Origin: Bathynomus jamesi
Taxonomy: Eukaryota; Arthropoda; Malacostraca; Isopoda; Cirolanidae
Direction: 5' to 3'
Assembly: GCA_023014485.1 (NCBI GenBank)
Contig: JAJOZX010003319.1
Span: 444,501 to 508,500, forward strand
Length of the DNA stretch: 64,000 nt
The position numbers and the translations under genes are program-made. Shown here in pieces: positions 11,307-22,677 of this stretch (its first letter is position 1; each line of letters starts with the position of its first letter). The notes beneath the pieces are model-generated. The model had not been told where the DNA came from. It was given only the letters and a program-made list of their open reading frames with translations, and searched no databases.

Positions 11307-12699
11307 CAGTGCCCGCGAAAAGTATCCGATCACCCTTGAAATTTGTATTTTTTACATAAAAAACAATGTTTAAATGTATACTAACCTTATATTAGTATTT
11401 TGTCATCTGTCCTTTGGTTTGGATGACTTGTTCTAGACGTTTTGGCATGGATTTAATCAAGTTTTGACAAACTTCCACTGATATTTCCTTGCACCATACC
11501 TTTTTGATGGCCTCTTGTAATTTTTCGACTGAGCCAGTGTCGTGGCATTCAACCTTATTTTTTTATTAGCCACAGATTTTCTATCGGATTGAGATCTGGA
11601 CTATTACCAGGCCAATCCAAAATATCAAATTTATTGTCAGTAATCCATTTTGTCACTATTTTGGCCCTGTGACATGGTGCACCATCATGCATGTATGTTT
11701 TTGTCCTTTGGATTGCCATTGCCATTGGAAGTTTATCCTGTAGCATTGCTAAATACCGTGCACCATTCATAGTTGTGTTCTTCGGAAGAAAATATAAGTT
11801 TCCACGCCCATAGTAACCGAAACAACCCCAAACCATCACACTTGGAGGGTGTTTCATTGTCTTTAGGGTGTATTTAGGGTCCATCCTATTTGAGCCAATA
11901 GGCCGGCGAACCTTTTTTGGACAACTTCTGAATGTCAAAAATGTCGACTCATCACTAAATAAAACCTTCTTCCAGTCATCAACAGTCCAATGAATGTATT
12001 TTTTACAAAATGCGACACGTTTTTTACGCATTTTTTCATTAATGAACGGTTTCTTAGCAGCATGGCGAGATGGTAATCCGAGTTCTTTTTGGAGCCGCTC
12101 CTGGATAGTTCGTTCAGAAACACCAGATAACAAATTATTCATATTAAATTTTATTTCTTTCGCAGTTATTGTTGGGTTTTTCAATACTAAACGTTTCATA
12201 AATTTGTCTGTTCGCGAATTTGTTTTTCTCGGTCTGCCAGATCGTTTTTTAGGGACTGGCGTGGTTAGGCCACCATTGTTCTTAGCCCGTGAAACCCATA
12301 AATTAACGGTACTTTGGGATATGTTTAATTCCTTAGCTATCTGTCTCTGTGATTTCCCACATGCATGCAAAGCAACAATAGCACCTCGACAATCACTCTT
12401 AAGTTGTTTTTTAGCACACATTATATATAAATTTTATTTACACCACTTTCTGTAAAAAAAAAAAAAATATCAAGAAATTTACACAAACAGTGAAATCTGA
12501 CAAATTTGAGACACAGCCACCCGCAACGAAGGCTACCAGAACACTAATTTGAGAATGCGTTGGATAGCTCTCATATCAGCGAGCAACCTCAAAGTTACCA
12601 GATGTCGCTAGAACAAATAGAAAGTGAATTACGTGTCTCTGAATATCAAGGGAAAATATTGTATTTTCTTGAGTGATCGGATACTTTTCGCGGGCACTG
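11307..12699 (-). mobile_element. Full-length Tc1-type transposon
   Basis: 1393 bp with identical inverted ends of about 27 bp starting CAGTGCCCGCGAAAAGTATC. TA dinucleotides at 11305-11306 and 12700-12701 form the target duplication. It carries one transposase gene on the minus strand. Intact ends and a nearly intact gene make it one of the youngest insertions in the window. It lies in BTB intron 1. Confidence 0.95.
11392..12421 (-). CDS. Tc1 transposase (DD34E), one frameshift near the C-terminus
   Basis: ATG at 12421 gives 288 residues: helix-turn-helix DNA-binding region 1-60, GRPRK motif at 62-66, second helix-turn-helix to about 120, catalytic domain from 150. D157 (FSDES), D246 (MHDGAPCH) and E281 (NPIENLW) are all present, with 34 residues between the last two as in DD34E Tc1 enzymes. 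The frame stops at 11555 because of one extra A in an A7 run; sequence below it continues the family C-terminus to a TAA at 11392. So the gene is complete except for one homopolymer indel, either real or an assembly error. Confidence 0.92.
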
Positions 12700-12786
12700 T
12701 ACTAATTACTTTGTTTGGACTTGTAAAAATTTATGGGCATGTTATTGATGCTTTTATTTTCTTCACTCTGTAGTCCTAAAATTTTG

Positions 12787-13078
12787 GGTGCTCTTCCAAT
12801 ATGTGCTCTACCACAAAACTGTGATCTACCATATTCCAATACGTGCTCTACCGTGAAACTAGCCTTATAAGGCTAACTAATGAAAATATCATGACTTAAC
12901 CTAACCAATCATTAGGTCAACTATACGCCCTTGATGATTGGTTAGGTTAAGTCATGATATTTTCGTTAGTTAGCCTTATAAGGCTAACTAACGTACCTGC
13001 TGCTAATCCGAATAATCTAAGGTAGATCACGTATTAGAATGTAAATTTTCGCGGTAGAGCACATATTGGAAGAGCACC
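12787..13078. mobile_element. Foldback MITE with 8-bp duplication
   Basis: Ends are perfect inverted copies starting GGTGCTCTTCCAATATGTGC. Flanks AAATTTTG at 12779-12786 and 13079-13086 are an exact 8-bp duplication. The interior is itself palindromic (CTTATAAGGCTAACTAA arms) and holds a GGTTAGGTTAAG core. The terminal GG with 8-bp duplication would fit Merlin-like or hAT-derived elements; I do not assign it. The core is shared with 17643-18272. Confidence 0.85.
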
Positions 13079-13189
13079 AAATTTTGTGCAAATATTTATT
13101 TACTTTTTTTTTTTTACTAAAATTGCCTGATGGTTGTAAAACAAAATCATGTAATGAAAATTTAGTTAAATCAGTGTTTTCCCAATATA

Positions 13190-13560
13190 CAGTACACTCG
13201 CTTATCCATAATTCATTGAACTGTGAATCAAATTAATCATGATTTGCTGTGACCCAGTGTCATGATCCATGATCATGACACTGTGTTAACTGTGATTTGG
13301 CATGGTGTTTACATCCATAGCTCACCTCCTGCCAGCCCACCACAATGTTCCTCAGTATATCTTCATGTCTTTAGGTGGGTACAAATTACTTAATTGTATA
13401 TTATACTGTAATAGAATAATACTGTATGTGGTGGCATGCAAGATGGGAGGTCAGTCAGCAGTGGTGGGTAGCAGCAGCAGCTGCACTACCCACCCACTAG
13501 CAGGGATCATTCATGATCATGGACCACTCTCCAATCATGGATAACTGAATGGGAGTACTG
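13190..13560. mobile_element. pogo/Tigger-like MITE
   Basis: 371 bp with inverted ends CAGTACACTCGCTTATCC and (rc) CAGTACTCCC...TTATCC, flanked by TA (13188-13189 and 13561-13562). The CAGT-CTCGCTTATCC terminus is typical of pogo/Tigger elements. The interior contains ATCATGATC repeats and no gene. Confidence 0.75.
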
Positions 13561-13919
13561 TATCTAGGGTTGCCAGCTCTCCATTTTTGGCATCACTCTA
13601 AGTTTTATTTTCACAGTAAATCTGGAGATGAAACCTCCCAGTTCTGAATTTGTAGGAAAAAAAAAAAAAAATTTCCTTTAATCCAATTTCATGTTAGTTC
13701 ATGAGGAGGTCATTCAGTAAGGGTCATTCCATGTCAGTTCAATGGAATTTTGGGTCAAAAAAATGTGACCATCACTGATTTTTTTTAAAAATTGGCACAC
13801 TTATAGATCTCGGTGAGAAAAACAGAATGGCACTTGTAAAAAAAGGTCAATTTCCAAGGTCATACCATATTTCAACATGAAATATCTCGGCTCCTATTGC
13901 ACTTAGAGAGACCATTTAA

Positions 13920-14167
13920 CCCTTTACGGACAAGTCTGCAGCATATGCGGCCACTCTTGTTACCAGAACGTATAGGTTTTATTGTTATTGAAAACTAAAT
14001 ATTTTAGTAACTAGTCACTGGAATGATACACATTTTGGGTTCCTTTCCCGACAACTAAATGACATCTATATATAAACACACAGAAACATTTATAGAAATG
14101 AAGCATTGTAGTACAATTTATATTATTATTTCTGGTGGACCTTAAGGTACCATCCGTCGTTAAAAGG
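13920..14167. mobile_element. TTAA-flanked MITE
   Basis: 248 bp between TTAA at 13916-13919 and 14168-14171. Ends CCCTTTACGG and (rc) CCTTTTAACGACGG are similar. The empty site is visible in the right arm of the host element (around 16915-16930), where the same sequence reads through one TTTAAA. That comparison proves the insertion. Confidence 0.85.
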
Positions 14168-14595
14168 TTAAACACTTTTTTAAAGCTTTTAAGCAGATCT
14201 ACAACTTTGTTTCTATTCATATTTTACCTCACTGGTAAAAAAAAAGTTGATCTTATTTTTGACCTTTTGACCTTGTGTAGGTCATTTGATGTCACAACCA
14301 ATTTTTTTCTCCTTTCACCCAATTTTGGGTACACATGTCTACCTTAACCTAGAACAAGATTTTTAGTGTTGATTAAGTTAGTATAGACGCTACAGCCATT
14401 TCAGTGGACCATACCTACCTCCATTTTGACCAAGTACCTTTTTCCACCAAACTTTGGAACTGTTTGAGCTAGAGTGTTGAGAAAAGTACCATTAGATTTG
14501 TCTCACTGAGATCTATAATGTCTGTTATTTTTAAGACAATTTGCCTTTTAATATGTATATTAAAATAACCTATTCCTTTATTTTTATCAATTGAG

Positions 14596-15057
14596 TTATA
14601 AGAACCAATTCTTGTCTAGCTGGGTGAAACCATTCACACCAACCAACACACATTCTTTCGGCCAAAGCTCTGCAAATTTTGAAAATCCTATTTTAATTGT
14701 TGGATGGTTTGTTTTAGAAAGCTCAAATACTTCTTTTTGGTTGTATAAGATTAGCGATTTTTGTTTTCTTTCCCACCTACCATCAGCTCCTTTTACAGAA
14801 ACATATTCTTTCAACCCTGGCATTTGTCTACTCACATCTGGCGAATGATAGAAGTCAATTACTTTGGCAGCAGTTTCACTATTCAGGCATTTCCCCAAAT
14901 GCAGATTAGGAGTTGAAAGCACTCCCTTCTCCCTCACCAAACTCTTTGCTTGCCTAGCCATGTAATCTGAGCACTTAAATTCTTCTCTGATCTTTACTTG
15001 TGTCCATCTTTTTGGTAGGATAGTAAGAATTGTCAGTTTTTCACTTCGACTCGTCAC
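14596..15057 (-). CDS. Transposase middle fragment of the 13721-17164 element
   Basis: 153 residues, starting MTSRSEKLTILTILPKRW, with a likely helix-turn-helix (TQVKIREEFKCSDYMARQAK), a basic stretch (RKQKSLI) and a conserved-looking FSKFAELWPKECVLVG block. It ends just inside the left inverted repeat, so the catalytic part is missing and the copy is non-autonomous. Cellular function is not indicated. Confidence 0.55.
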   Translation of the reverse strand: MTSRSEKLTILTILPKRWTQVKIREEFKCSDYMARQAKSLVREKGVLSTPNLHLGKCLNSETAAKVIDFYHSPDVSRQMPGLKEYVSVKGADGRWERKQKSLILYNQKEVFELSKTNHPTIKIGFSKFAELWPKECVLVGVNGFTQLDKNWFL

Positions 15058-15108
15058 TTGATTAAATTTCTCTTTTAGTTGTTGAAGAATCCCCAGTTCT
15101 GTATCATC

Positions 15109-15564
15109 TTAGTCACTGCATGAAATTGGTTGTTTAGTTGCAAGTTCAAGCTTTCTTTTCACAACTACTACTACTTTCCTCAACTTTCTCTTTGCGTAAC
15201 CAGTGCTGTCAGAGAGTTTACATGGTTTTATTGGGGTCTCATCAAGTGTGGCCAATGAAGCATTGAATTTACTAAACTCATACTGCATTTTAACTACATC
15301 TCCAATGGTTTCTAGCTCAGATGGGGCACTTGATGAGGTGGATGGTGATTTTTCAAGTGGTTCACATTCAGACATTGAGGATGGACGATTTGCTAGTATA
15401 TTTCGACAGGTTGCACATGCTTTATGATTATTTGTTAGTTTCAATTCAGGATTTTGATAAATAAAATTTTTAGTCAATGCACCAATGCCTTTTTTCACTT
15501 TTCCTTTGTGTTTTTTAAATGGGTCACAACAGAACCTGCCCATATTCAAACTGCTGAAATCCAT
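15109..15564 (-). CDS. Transposase N-terminal fragment with Cys-rich zinc-binding pattern
   Basis: 151 residues beginning MDFSSLNMGRFCCDPFKKHK, then HKACATCRN and a Ser-rich linker; near the end come LDETPIKP and the basic RKLRKVVVVVKRKLEL. Cys/His spacing parallels the fragment at 4842-5207. It lies directly upstream (in reading direction) of 14596-15057 in a different frame, with a 50 bp gap containing stops, so the two are probably one damaged gene or two exons. Confidence 0.55.
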   Translation of the reverse strand: MDFSSLNMGRFCCDPFKKHKGKVKKGIGALTKNFIYQNPELKLTNNHKACATCRNILANRPSSMSECEPLEKSPSTSSSAPSELETIGDVVKMQYEFSKFNASLATLDETPIKPCKLSDSTGYAKRKLRKVVVVVKRKLELATKQPISCSD

Positions 15565-15609
15565 GTTTATCTAAAAAGAAAAAAAAAACATATGTAGCTT
15601 AAAAAAAGC

Positions 15610-16035
15610 CAGGGTTGGGTTCAATTACACAAAATGGAAACAATTACAATTTTTTTATTTTTCTTCAAATTAATTACAGTTAGTATTGTACTTCACAATT
15701 TCAAGATCAATTGCAATTACAATTAATTTTGTCTGAATTACAATTACACAAATATAACTATCTATTCTATATATCTAAATATATATCTATATCTATATCT
15801 AAGTATAACTAAATAAACTATCAAAGGTTTATTTTCATTGGATGATGTATGACTGCCAGATCTAGGGGTATAATTTTTAACAATTGACATTAATTGATCA
15901 ATTACATCAGTTATAGCTCAAAAATCAATTACAATTACCTTTATTTTTTATTTATTTTGAATCAATTACAATTAATGGAAATTAGGATCAATTAATTAAA
16001 AATACAATTATAATTATTCATTGTATCCAACCCTG
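15610..16035. mobile_element. hAT MITE made of CAATTAC repeats
   Basis: Ends CAGGGTTGGGTTCAATTAC and (rc) CAGGGTTGGATAC. The right flank is TTAAAAGC; the left flank is the same sequence with a longer A run, i.e. an 8-bp duplication blurred by a homopolymer. The interior consists of imperfect ATTACAATT units. Nested in the 13721-17164 transposon. Confidence 0.7.
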
Positions 16036-17168
16036 TTAAAAGCTATTTTTGCTTAGATGGCACAAATAAAATTTGGGACCTACTGATCTTGTTTCAGAGG
16101 TCTACAACAAGAAAAAATGTGCAGTTTGATTTACAGATTGGAATAAATACAGATGCCAAAAAAATCCTTGCTCCAAGGTTTAAATAAGTTTATTTTCACA
16201 TGGGTACATACTGTTTGTTGTACACAATGAATAAATACACAAAGTTAAGTAATTCTATTAAAACTCATCTAACTCTTAAAACTGAACTTAATCTATAGGG
16301 TAGTACCTATAGCCTAGTATAAGGTACTTATATACGTACATAACTTTACCTTTAAACAGGATAGCAGGTTCGAAGTTCTTCACACTTTTGAATGTCATAT
16401 AAATTAATTAATTAATTATGTAATTTAAATTACCTATATTATATAATTCTCTGAAATATACAAAAAAAATTTTTTTTTTATAATAGGGCTGGATACTTAT
16501 TCAACCAAATAACTGGGTTAGGTTAGGTCAGATAATTACCAATTTTTTTGAAAATTAGCAGACATTATATATATCAGTAAGAAAAATCTAATGGCATTTT
16601 TCTCAACACTCTAGCTCAAACAGTTCCAAAGATATGGTGCTCCAAAGTTTGGTGGAAAAGGGTACTTGGTCAAAATGGAGGTGGGTATGGTCCACTGAAA
16701 TGGCTGTAGCGTCTATACTAACTTAACACTAAAAATTTTGTTTTAGGTTAAGGTCGACATGTGTACCCAAAATTGGGTGAAAGGAGAAAAAAAATCGGTT
16801 GTGACATCAAATGACTTACACAAAGTCAAAGGTCAAAAATAAGATCAACTTTTTTTTTTATCACTGAGGTAAAATATTAATAGAAACAAAGTTGTAGATC
16901 TGCTTAAAAGCTTTAAAATAGTGTTTAAATGGTCTCTGTAAGTGCAATAGGAGCCGAGATATTTCATGTTGAAATAGGGTATGACCTTGGAAATTGACCT
17001 TTTTTTACAAAATTTGAAGGGCCATATTTCCTGAACCATATGACCTAGAGTGTTGAAACAAGCGTCATTCTGTTTTTCTCACAGAGATCGATAAGTGTGC
17101 CAATTTTCAAAAAGATCGGTGATGGTCACGCCTTTTTCACTGTTGAACTGACATGGAATGACCCGTAA

Positions 17169-17642
17169 CTAAAATTGCAGCTATTAAGCATCTGCAAATA
17201 ATGAAATGGTACTGTTTAATTGGTTTTATTTAAAAATAGATTATGTAATTTAATTATATTAAAAATTACAGTAAATCCTAACAAATATGTGAGGTTAGGG
17301 ACTGAAAGGGTTTATATACTCACAAATTCATGTATTTGTAAACATTAGACCTTATGGGGAAATGTGCTGGAATTTGAAAAAATTTATGTAAATACTATAC
17401 ATATACTGCAGATTTCACATGGTTAGAACTAGCACTATTCTTGCAGCCACTCATTGTCTTAGCATGAGATGAGCATGTGATTACAGTAATAATACTTTAA
17501 CACTGAAAAAACAAGAAATTAGGCAAGTTTTTCACATAAAAACACTTTCAAGTACGGTAATGTAGTGATGTTGACATTATTATTATCACTGTAAATAAAT
17601 CGAGAGAGTACTAATGCACTACCACTATGTATATATATGTTA
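17169..17642. other. Intronic sequence without recognisable features
   Basis: AT-rich, no open frames of note and no paired repeats that I can see. Part of BTB intron 1. Confidence 0.4.
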
Positions 17643-18272
17643 GTCAAAGTGTGTAACCAGCCATTTTGTGTAATAGCTGAAACTTTTAGTCATTTTGAAA
17701 AATGGCTATTTCACTTGGTCATTTCGTGAAATGACTAAAATCTTCAGCCATTATGTGAAATGGCTGAAATTCCACCTTGGTCATTTTGTTCAAAATATTT
17801 GCCTGGTTAGGTCAACTGTATGCCCTTGAAAATTGGTTAGGTTAAGTTGTTATTTTCGTTAGTTTTAACAAAAATAACGACTTAATCTAACCAATTGTCA
17901 AGGGCATACAGTTGACCTAACCGAGCCTTCAATGGTGGACATCGGAATAACATTGAAGGCCTGGTTAATATTTGAAAACCTTTTTATTGAAAATTCAAAT
18001 GTGCTCAAATGTGTATTTGAAGAGTGTTTATCACTTATTTGAACAGACCTGTGGATGTATGTATGTTTTAGCAGATTTAGTTAGTTAAATAAAGGTTTCC
18101 AATTTTATTGTGATGTTTATTTCTATGAATTCATGACAAAAGTCATTTTAGCCATTTCGCGTAATGGTTGAAGATTTTGGTCATTTCATGAAATGATCAA
18201 GTGAAACAGCCATTTTGTAAAATGACTAAAAGTTTCAGCCATTACACAAAATGGCTGGTTACACACTTTGAC
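17643..18272. mobile_element. Foldback MITE related to 12787-13078
   Basis: Inverted ends GTCAAAGTGTGTAACCAGCC; further inside, repeated AATGACTAAAA / TTTTAGTCATT palindromes. An inner palindrome contains GTCAACTGTATGCCCTTGAA and GGTTAGGTTAAG, which matches the core of the 12787 element over about 60 bp despite unrelated ends. Target duplication not clear. Confidence 0.75.
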
Positions 18273-18369
18273 TGTAACATATATAATGCACTGATCTTGA
18301 AGAATTTGAGGATGAAAACCAACAAAAGTTGTGTATCTTATGGGCTGGGTTGCATCTTATCTACAATTA

Positions 18370-18904
18370 CAGTCAATCCCCACTATCTATCCATTATTAA
18401 TTGGTTCCTTGAAAACACAATGGATAACAAAAAGACTGATAATGAATAACGATTTTTCATAGACCCAATGTTGTAAATGATGGTCACATTCCCATGTCCC
18501 TGGGTCTTAAGTATAATAATGCCTTTAATAGTTGAAAAATTACTTTCTAACGTTTTTTTAGCCTTGATATAACACAGTGTAAGTCTCGAAAGTCACTATT
18601 AGACTGCTTAGAGGCCATTGTAAATAAATTTAATAAATTATTTTGCCAAATAATAACCTGAGCAATGCAAGACAACTGTCCAGTATGGGATTCAGAGAAC
18701 AGACTGAAGACAGATTTGAAGTTCAAAAGTTCTAAACACTGTCCCAGACAAAGAATGAATGAATGAATGATGAAATGCGTGTCACTTCACCTCAGGGCTA
18801 ATGGAAAAAAAAATGGGTAAGTGAGAATGTGCAATGGATGTCGGGGGATGATATTAATTGATTAATGATGAATAAGCCAAAAAATGGATAATGGGAATTA
18901 ACTG
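18370..18904. mobile_element. pogo/Tigger-like MITE
   Basis: Left CAGTCAATCCCCACTATC, right (rc) CAGTTAATTCCCATTATCC, with TA on both sides (18368-18369, 18905-18906). 535 bp without coding sequence. Terminus style matches pogo/Tigger. Confidence 0.65.
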
Positions 18905-18906
18905 TA

Positions 18907-19668
18907 TTTTGTTGCAAATCTGTGAATTATGTATTAATGGGTCATGTACTTGCTGGGATTTACTGTATAGTAATTAAAAAATGTAATGAACTTTAAGAAA
19001 TTAGCATTGAGTAATGTCATAAAATGTAGCTGTATATAGCACTTATACATTACAAGTTTGTGAATGTTATAATTTTTTTAGTTTGGTTATTAATTCCATA
19101 AATGCAATATGGTCATGAATTATATTAAATTTTTGTATTATGGTAAAATATAATTTGTTAATCTTCAGTTTCATATCAAAAGTTAGTTTATTGAACATTT
19201 GTGTCATTGTACATGAGGAAAATGAACTTAACATATGAAGTTTATATTGGCTTGGCACTTGTGGAGGAAGTTTTATTTGGATGGCACTGTATGCCAATAT
19301 TTTACAGGGAATGCATTGATCTAAGCTTATCATACAGGGGTCCAAGTGGATACCCTTGAAGTTAAAAATGGGATGTAAATGGATAGAGCTTAATGGCTAT
19401 AAATGTCACTGGAAAAATATTTATTCGCATGAAACTATAAAATGATGAAAATATGGAGTACATCATGTGGAAGTTTTTGTTATAACTTGATTTTAAAATA
19501 GGCTGTTAAAAATTTAAAATAAGTATTTGTGATTAATAAAATAACAATGAAACTGAATACATACCTCTTTAAAGAAATTAGTTTATATAGGTGGGAGGAT
19601 TTCAACTTTAGCAGTAGGATTTCAAGTTTTAGATTAGTTGGTATAATAACTATCTTCTTTGTATACAG
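18907..19668. other. 3' end of BTB intron 1
   Basis: No genes. It ends with a pyrimidine-rich tract (TATCTTCTTTGTATACAG) that forms the splice acceptor at 19667-19668. Confidence 0.5.
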
Positions 19669-21012
19669 GAACTCTTAATTGATGCCACCATTGTATGCAA
19701 TGGGAAATATTTTCCTGTGCATAGACTTGTGTTGTCCAGCTGTAGCAAGTACTTTGAGGAAATTTTTGAAAAGACACCATGCCACCATCCTTTCATTATT
19801 ATGAATGATATGAATCATAGAGACTTAGAAGGTCTCCTGAATTTCATGTATGAAGGAGAAGTCATTGTCTCCCAAGATAGTTTGTCATCCCTTATGAAGG
19901 CAGCAGAAACCCTTAAAATCCAAGGCCTGGGAACTAATGATGAATTTATGCAGGAAGAATCTCCTTTTGACTTTCAGAATTATAAACAGCCTTTATCTCA
20001 TACAATTTCATCAGAAAGTAAAGAAAAATTTACTGGTGAGGTATCTTCATCACAACCACCTGCAGCAGCTATAAATGGTATAGAATCATCACATAAAAAA
20101 ATATCTGCAGCCCCAGAAACAGCAGTTGTTTCATTACTTCCAACTAATAAGGAATCTCAACAATCTTCATTAATTTCTGATGTAGGACCCTCAGAGAATA
20201 CAAAAGTACTAGTTGATGTAGAATCAGAACATGTAGTAACACTTTCTCCCAATTCAGAACCAATTCAACTTGAAACAATTCATAGTGAGGTAAAATTGCC
20301 ACAATCTGTAAATATCTCTGATATGGATTCACCCATATGTAATAAGCTATGTACTGTTGAAGAATCACGAGAACTCTTAGTAGGATTTGCAGATATACAA
20401 TTACCTCAAGATGATTCAAGCCTGAGCAAGAAAAATTTGCACTCACTGGAAGCAGTTTCTGATAAAAGATTCCTACAATGCACAAAAGCATCTAGCAATT
20501 TTGAAGCATCACAGCATGCAGCAATGCATTACAATAGTGAATCACCACCATTTGGAGTATCAGCCTCGGATGCAAATGGAAGAACTGTAAAAGAACAGTT
20601 ACTGAAGAGTCCACAAACAGATGGAAATTCACCTATCCAAAAAGAAGAAAGTGTCACAAATGAATCACTTGAGAACAGTGTGTGTAGTAAATCATATCCT
20701 ACTGTATTGAAGAAAAAGATAAAAATTCATCTTAAAAGGTTATTGGAAAGTGAAATATCTCGGCTGTCAATTGGACAGAAGAGAAAAAGTATTTTGGAAC
20801 CCACTCTGCCACAGATAAAGATTATAAAGTTAGAGAAAAAAAATCTCAGAGTAATAAATGAAACAGACACTGAAAATGACCTTGCAAATGAGTGTATTGT
20901 TGAGGAACAAGAAGAAACATTCATTGAATCTAGATCAGGTTTTAAAGACAAATTGTGTGAACTCAGAACTACATCCAAACCAATCATACATGATTGTGAT
21001 GATGATAATGAT
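19669..21012 (+). CDS. BTB (tramtrack/lola-type) gene, main BTB exon
   Basis: Opens after the acceptor TATACAG at 19668 and stays open for 448 codons to GAT followed by GTAAGTAA at 21013 (donor). The first 90 residues complete a BTB/POZ dimerisation domain begun by the exon at 10701: ELLIDATIVCNGKYFPVHRL, SSCSKYFEEIF, a HPFIIMNDM strand, LLNFMYEGEV and AAETLKIQGL. The rest is a Ser/Glu-rich linker, then a basic region (KKKIKIHLKRLL, GQKRKS) that could be nuclear localisation or DNA contact, and an acidic end (DCDDDND). No zinc finger is present, so the DNA-binding part must be on later exons. Phase 0 at both ends. Reading past the donor gives a stop within six codons. Confidence 0.9.
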
Positions 21013-21932
21013 GTAAGTAAAGGAACTTAAATTCATGATTGTTATTAGAAGAGGATGGTAGTGTGACTGTGAATATATCTAATGGGTATCATTGATTGCA
21101 TTGTATATTTGTGGAAATATATTTAGGAAATTATGATGAAATTGTTATGGCATGTGAAGAGATTAAACTGATGCGGATAATAATATATAATAATAATCAA
21201 ATTGTGTCAAAAGTCATGTTACTAAAAGTTCAGTTACATCCTCTCATTATACCCCTTTTTGAATTTACTTTTTATTTCTTATTTAAAAAAAAAATTGTTT
21301 TAGGTGTGATTAAGTTGCTTGCATGATTGTTCCAGATGTACTTCATTACACTGAATGTGAGTCTGTGTGTGTTAAATTGAGTTATACCTACTAGATTAGA
21401 TTTCTCACCACATAACCATACCATCATAACATACTATACTCTATTCTTATCTCAACTTATGTTTTCACTCCACATTTTTCTCGAATATTTTTATTTCTTA
21501 TGGAGTAGAATATGCTAATAGTGTGAGGTTATTTTCTGAGAGATTCCCACAATATCATAGCTCACATTATCTATTGTTTAAAATCAAAGTTTTTAAAATA
21601 AATATCGCAATTGCAGTTTCTGCTCTGTTGCAATAATACAATGAGTAATTGCCAATTGGATTCTTATTTTATTTAGTTGGCTCTTAGGCTTTAGGCTTTA
21701 TAGGGCTTTCAGATTAATTAAAGATAAAATGTAATTTATAATGTGTAAATCATAATTATTTAAAGATTAAATAATATACAAATTCTTGACTAAGAAGTTA
21801 GGTAATTTAGAATGCATAAATGAACTAATAGTTGAAAATAGTTTATATTAAATCTTCCAAGTTGTTGTTATAAATGAGATACAAATGCAGTACAATAAAT
21901 TGATAATTAGATACAAGAAATGAGGCAATTAA
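21013..21932. other. Start of the intron after the BTB exon
   Basis: Donor GTAAGTAA at its start, then AT-rich sequence without genes or recognised repeats. Confidence 0.5.
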
Positions 21933-22539
21933 CCATCATCAGAAATTTGGGGTGGGGGTCTATTTGACCCCAGTATTTTTTTAAACATTTGCTACTAATT
22001 GACCAGGCAGTGTGGCAACCTCCACTCCCACATGACACTTTTTTCTGTGATATAACAAATTTCATTGCTTTTACTATATTCCTTCGGGAGAGGCGTCATT
22101 TTATCCATTTGGGGTCAAATTGACCCCATGGTTCCTCTCGTGTCATTTGATGTATATTCTATTTTTATGTAATTATTTTCATGAATTTTATTTTATTTTA
22201 GAGATTTATTTTATGGACACCCATATTCATAGATTAATTTCATAAGTTTTGGCAAAAATGTTGAGACAATACTTGATGATTATGAAATTATAAAAATGCT
22301 AGAATCACAAGCACTACCAGAATCACTATCATTAGGATGATTTTTTACAGTATCTTTGTATTTTGTATCAGTAGTCAAAACATTAAAAGATATATTATTA
22401 TTCATTAAAAGTTCTTAAATATCAAATACAATGTTTCATTCATGCGATTGTTTCATTACAGACTTTTTTATAGCGCCAATTTGTAAGATTTTAGGCCTAG
22501 TTCCAACAATGTAAATAAATTGAAGGTTCCTGATGAGGG
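21933..22539. mobile_element. piggyBac-type TTAA element, non-autonomous
   Basis: TTAA at 21929-21932 and 22540-22543. Ends CCATCATCAGAAA and (rc) CCCTCATCAGGAA. Sub-terminal GGGTCTATTTGACCCC and GGGGTCAAATTGACCCC palindromes lie inside. No transposase frame remains. Confidence 0.75.
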
Positions 22540-22677
22540 TTAAATACAGTATACAAGTTATGAATGAGTAATTCAGTAATATACACTTAATCCTAAATTT
22601 TTATCAGCAAAGATATTATGGGGAAAAGTTGGGTTCTGAAGACCCACCAAAAATTAGACTTTTATCTAAAATATTAG

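Larger units (their letters stand above)
13721..17164 (-). mobile_element. Second DNA transposon with GGGTCATTC ends and 4-bp duplication
   Basis: Ends GGGTCATTCCATGTCAGTTC (13721) and its inverse (to 17164); flanks GTAA at 13717-13720 and 17165-17168. Long inverted repeats of several hundred bp (left to about 14560, right from about 16500). It encodes two pieces of a transposase on the minus strand. It is related to 1680-6279 by terminus, duplication length and N-terminal protein layout, but clearly diverged in sequence. Two younger elements sit inside (13920-14167 and 15610-16035). Confidence 0.85.

Noticed and set aside
11994..12455. Plus-strand frame of 153 codons
   Set aside because: Antisense of the Tc1 transposase.
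16508..16530. Arthropod telomere repeat (TTAGG)n
   Set aside because: Only about two units (GGTTAGGTTAGG) in an ordinary repeat context; no array.
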